A stretch of DNA of 64,000 nucleotides from JACVRW01 sp963819635. Its GTDB lineage: Bacteria; Actinomycetota; Thermoleophilia; Solirubrobacterales; Thermoleophilaceae. The stretch lies in the NCBI GenBank assembly GCA_963819635.1, contig CAWFWX010000012.1, forward strand, positions 124,001 to 188,000, written 5' to 3'. Below the pieces are notes generated by a model, which was given only the letters and a program-made list of their open reading frames with translations, did no database searches and was not told where the DNA came from. Numbering within the stretch: position 1 is the first letter of the stretch; each line of letters starts with the position of its first letter. The position numbers and the translations under genes are program-made. This document shows, piece after piece, positions 61,063 to 64,000 of the stretch.

Positions 61063-61454
61063 ACCTGATCCGGCCCATCTACGAGGACTGGGGCCGCGGC
61101 AACTGGCGCACCGCGTTGACGTTTATGACGAGCGCATGGAGTGGGCTGGTCCAGCGAGTTCCCGGGGCTGGCCGGCGTCTACGAGGACCCGAGCGACCCC
61201 AACCCGAGGCTCAAGGCGTGGCTCAGCGGCTGGGAGTTCTGGCGCGCGGAGGCCGAGGACTTCCTCGAGCTCGGCGACCACGTGGTCGTGCTCGCTCGCT
61301 ACCACGGCCGCGGCAAGGGAAGCGGCGTGGAGATCCACCAACTCGGCGCGCACGTCTTCAAGCTGCGCGACGGCAAGGTTGTCCGGCTCGAGATCTTCGT
61401 TAGCCGCGAGAAGGCGATCGCGTCCGTGCACGAGGCGACCGCCGGCGAACCTAG
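61044..61454 (+). pseudogene. NTF2/SnoaL-like protein, frame disrupted
   Basis: ATG 61044 begins MASRNVDLIRPIYEDWGRGN and overlaps the PAP2 end. After WRT the frame shifts to VDVYDERMEWAG and again to SSEFPGLAGVYEDPSDPNPR and EDFLELGDHVVVLARYHGRG, then VRLEIFVSREKAIASVHEA. Both changes fit a missing base. The 3' limit is not certain; a TAG one frame away at 61452 fits the neighbouring gene's stop. Role unknown. Confidence 0.7.
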
Positions 61455-61461
61455 GCCCGCC

Positions 61462-64000
61462 TCACGAGTCGCCGAGGCCAGGACTGAGCAGGCGGAGCTC
61501 GCGGCCGCGGCGCACGGCGTCGCGCCGCTCGGACACGTCGAGCTTCCGGTAGATGTGCTTGAGGTGGGTCTTGACCGTGTTCACCGAGACGAACATCTCG
61601 GACGCGATCTCGGCGTTGGACATCATCGTGGGCAGGAAGCGCAGCACGGCGAGCTCGCGCTCGCTGAGCGGTTCGAGCAGCGGGTCGCCGTTCGTGCGCC
61701 GGGCGGCGGGCTCGCGCTCGAGCACGGACAGGAGATCGCCGGCGAACGCCCGATGCGCGGTCCCGGTCGCGATGCGCCGGCGGAGCAGCGAGCTGCACCG
61801 GCGCGCCGTGGCGAAGGATCGCGTTCCAGTACCCGCGCGGCTCCGCGAGGTCGAGCGCCCGCTCGATCGCCCGCAGCGCGCCAGGCTCGTCGCGGATCGC
61901 GTCGCGGGCGATCGCGTCGATCGCCCACGCCTCCGTCCGGCTGACGGGCATGAGCGCCTCGCGCTCGTCCGCGAGGAAGCCGGCGATCGCGCGCAGCGCC
62001 GCGTCCGGCTCCCCAAGCGCCAGCTCGAGCCGCGCGACTCCGATCGCGGAGTCCGACAAGTCGCGTGAGCTGATCACGGCCAGCGCCCTGCGGGCCCGCG
62101 CCGGTTCGCCGAGGCCCAGCAGGAGCTCCGCCTCGATGATGGCGGCCGACACGCGCAGCCACGGAGGGAGCGTGCCACCGGTCTCGCTGCCGCGCAGGAC
62201 GTCCAGCGCGGTGACCGGGTTTCCGCGGAGCCCCTGGATCCTCGCCCGGATCTGAGCGACCATCGGCGCGAGCAGCGGCTCAGGGCTGCGTCCGAGGGCG
62301 TCGCGCGCCATGTCGGCGGCGCGTTCGGCCTCGTCGAGCTCGTTCCACCAGAGGTGGACCGTCGCGAGCGTCACGTGCGCGATCGCGACGTGGGCGATCT
62401 CGCTCCACCCTCGCCGCTCGGCGAGCTGGATCGCCGTGCGCGCGCGGCTGTGCGCGTCTCCGAGCCTTCCCTGCCGCGCGTCGAGGGCCGCCAGGTAGCT
62501 CTCGGCCGTCAGCAGCACGAAGTCGTTGCCGAACTCGAGCGCGAGACCCGCAGCGGCCTGCAAGTGATCGAGCGCCTCCTCGAACTCGTCAGCCCAGAAC
62601 TCGGCGATTCCGAGATTCGCGAGCGTGAGCGCGCGCACTTCGATCGCGACGGACCGGTCCCAGCGCTCGCCGGAGGGCGAGCCGCGCGGCGCTGAGGGCC
62701 TCGGCCAGTCGCCGGCGAGGCGAGCGCGGTAGAGGGCGGTGGTGGTGGACGTGACCGCAAACGCCGACGCGCCTCCGTCGGGGAGCTCATCGGCGAGCTC
62801 GTACGCTCGGACGAGCAACTCGTCGGCCTCGTCGATCTCGCCGGCCTCGAGGAGCAGCCCGGCCAGGCCAGCGCGAGCTCCGCGTCCCCGTCCACGACCT
62901 CGGAGGGAAGCTCGGTCGCGAGCTCTCGTAAGCGCGCGGCCCTGAGCCGTGGACGACGCAGACGAGCCACTGTGCTCCGATGATCTCCGCGGCGAGCGCC
63001 AGTCCGACGCTGCGACGGCGTGCCGCGTCGCCTCGAGCGGCTGCCCGTGACGCGCGATACCAGCCGCTCGCCGCGCTGTGGAGCCCGGGCAGCTCGTCCG
63101 GCAGCCGGTGCCGGAGCTCCGCGCGCAGGACCTCGGCGAAGAGCTGGTGGTAGCGGAACCAGGCGCCGCTCGAGTCGAGCGCGTTCGACGAACCCATCTG
63201 CTCGCTCGAGCTCGCGCAGCGAGTGCTCGCCCGCGGGCGTCCGGGCCAGGGCTTCGGCGAGCTCGCCGTTCAGCCGGTCCACGATCGAGGTGCGGAGCAG
63301 GAACAGGAGCGTGTCCTCGTCGTAGCCGCTGACGACCTCTGAGATCAGGTAGTCGCTCACCGCGCGGTCGTCGCCGGCGAAGCCCGCGATGAACCTGCTC
63401 GGGTCGGGGTGGTCGTGCAGCGACAGCTCCGCCAGCCTGAGACCCGCGGCCCAGCCCTCGGCGCGCTTCCAGAGCGTGTCGACGTCGTGCTCCGGAAGGT
63501 CGAGCGGAGCGAGGAACTGTGTTGCCTCGGAGTGCGTGAAGGCGAGGTCCGCCGCCCGGATTTCCGTCAGCCGGCCGGCGACCCGAGGCGCTGGAGCCGC
63601 ATGGGCGGGTCCCGGCGCGTTGCCAGCACCAGGCGGAGCCCGTCGGGCACCTGCTCGACCAGCCGCCCGAGCTGCTTCGTCGCCTGGCCCGCTCCCACCT
63701 CATGGAAGTCGTCGAGGACGAGACGGAGCGGCTCGGTGAGCTCCGCCAGCGCGCCACGCAGCGCCGCGAGCGACTCCTCGCCCCCGGTCGGCACGGCAAG
63801 CCCAGTGAGAGAGGGCCGTGCCCGGGCGGCCTCGGCAAGGACGTCCAGCCAGAACGTCCGCGGGTCCGCATGCTGATGGTCCAGCGCGACATACGCGGTC
63901 GCCTCCGGGTCCGCCTGCGAGGCGATCCAGGCGCGCAGGAGCACCGTCTTGCCTGAGCCGGGGGGCGCGGAGATAAGCGTCAGCGGCCGGTCCATCCCGC
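61462..64000 (-). CDS. MalT-like LAL LuxR regulator, N-terminus beyond window, frameshifts
   Basis: The gene runs off the right edge. First visible: RPLTLISAPPGSGKTVLLRA (Walker A), then DPRTFWLDVLAEAARARPSL and LVLDDFHEVGAGQATKQLGR (Walker B, MalT type), followed by EGWAAGLRLAELSLHDHPDP and SDYLISEVVSGYDEDTLLFL. TPR-like repeats fill the middle, and the C-terminal HTH is LSERELAVLRFLPTMMSNAE and SVNTVKTHLKHIYRKLDVSE, stop TGA 61464. Frame changes occur near 63590, 63190, 62960-62680 and 61830. Such proteins respond to small inducers. Convergent with the NTF2-like gene. Confidence 0.88.

Overview
The window is high-GC DNA with frequent GTG starts and very tight gene packing, from an actinobacterium. 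The gene set suggests class Thermoleophilia (Solirubrobacter/Conexibacter-like): an F420 cofactor gene (fbiC) followed by an F420-type oxidoreductase, CHRD and NTF2-like small proteins, an LPXTG-type surface protein, three very large LuxR/LAL ATPase regulators and CcmE/CcmF cytochrome c maturation. The taxonomic call is an inference from protein resemblance. Everything looks chromosomal; there are no plasmid or phage structural genes, no rRNA and no CRISPR array.

Layout. 0-3.1 kb: end of a repeat-rich surface protein, then a tlpA-ccmH-ccdA cytochrome c biogenesis operon (minus strand). 3.1-5.2 kb: tRNA-Gly(CCC) invaded by a 2.06-kb integrative islet (tyrosine integrase, NTF2-like protein, HNH nuclease) bounded by a 47-bp copy of the tRNA 3' part. 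5.2-9.6 kb: secreted 5'-nucleotidase and a secreted GH3 glycosidase broken by many frameshifts. 9.6-18.1 kb: NAD kinase and stress-type protein, repeat protein, truncated oxidoreductase, Ser/Thr kinase with a zinc-ribbon partner, a membrane protein, aldo/keto reductase, and a YciI/ECF sigma pair. 18.1-24.2 kb: LysE exporter, SDR, F420-dependent oxidoreductase, fbiC, a secreted protein of unknown role and an ASCH protein. 24.2-34.4 kb: GH2 glycosidase, Na+/H+ antiporter, LPFTG surface protein, cupin, ccmE-ccmF-ccmI-like, secG, and a tldD-pmbA protease pair. 34.4-43.3 kb: YceI, flavin amine oxidase, two esterase/hydrolases, CBS protein, DUF554, CHRD, a BBE-type flavoprotein and a cell-wall NlpC/P60-like hydrolase. 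43.3-64 kb: three LAL regulators, CocE/NonD hydrolase, HD-GYP-like protein, DipZ, a SpoIIE phosphatase, a coiled-coil surface protein, an MFS exporter, a flippase-like protein, PAP2 and NTF2-like genes.

Shared themes are envelope redox and cytochrome c assembly (tlpA/ccmH/ccdA, ccmE/ccmF/ccmI, dipZ), F420 metabolism, and extracellular hydrolysis. Gene order is compact: five tandem pairs overlap as GTGA, and five convergent pairs share a single CTAG that supplies TAG to both genes.

Caution: at least eleven conserved genes change reading frame by one base, with dense clusters near 2.0-2.5, 3.2-4.2, 7.6-9.5, 60.4-61.2 and 62.7-63.6 kb. Intact flanks and preserved overlaps suggest many of these are assembly or read errors rather than gene decay, so the affected coordinates are outer bounds.
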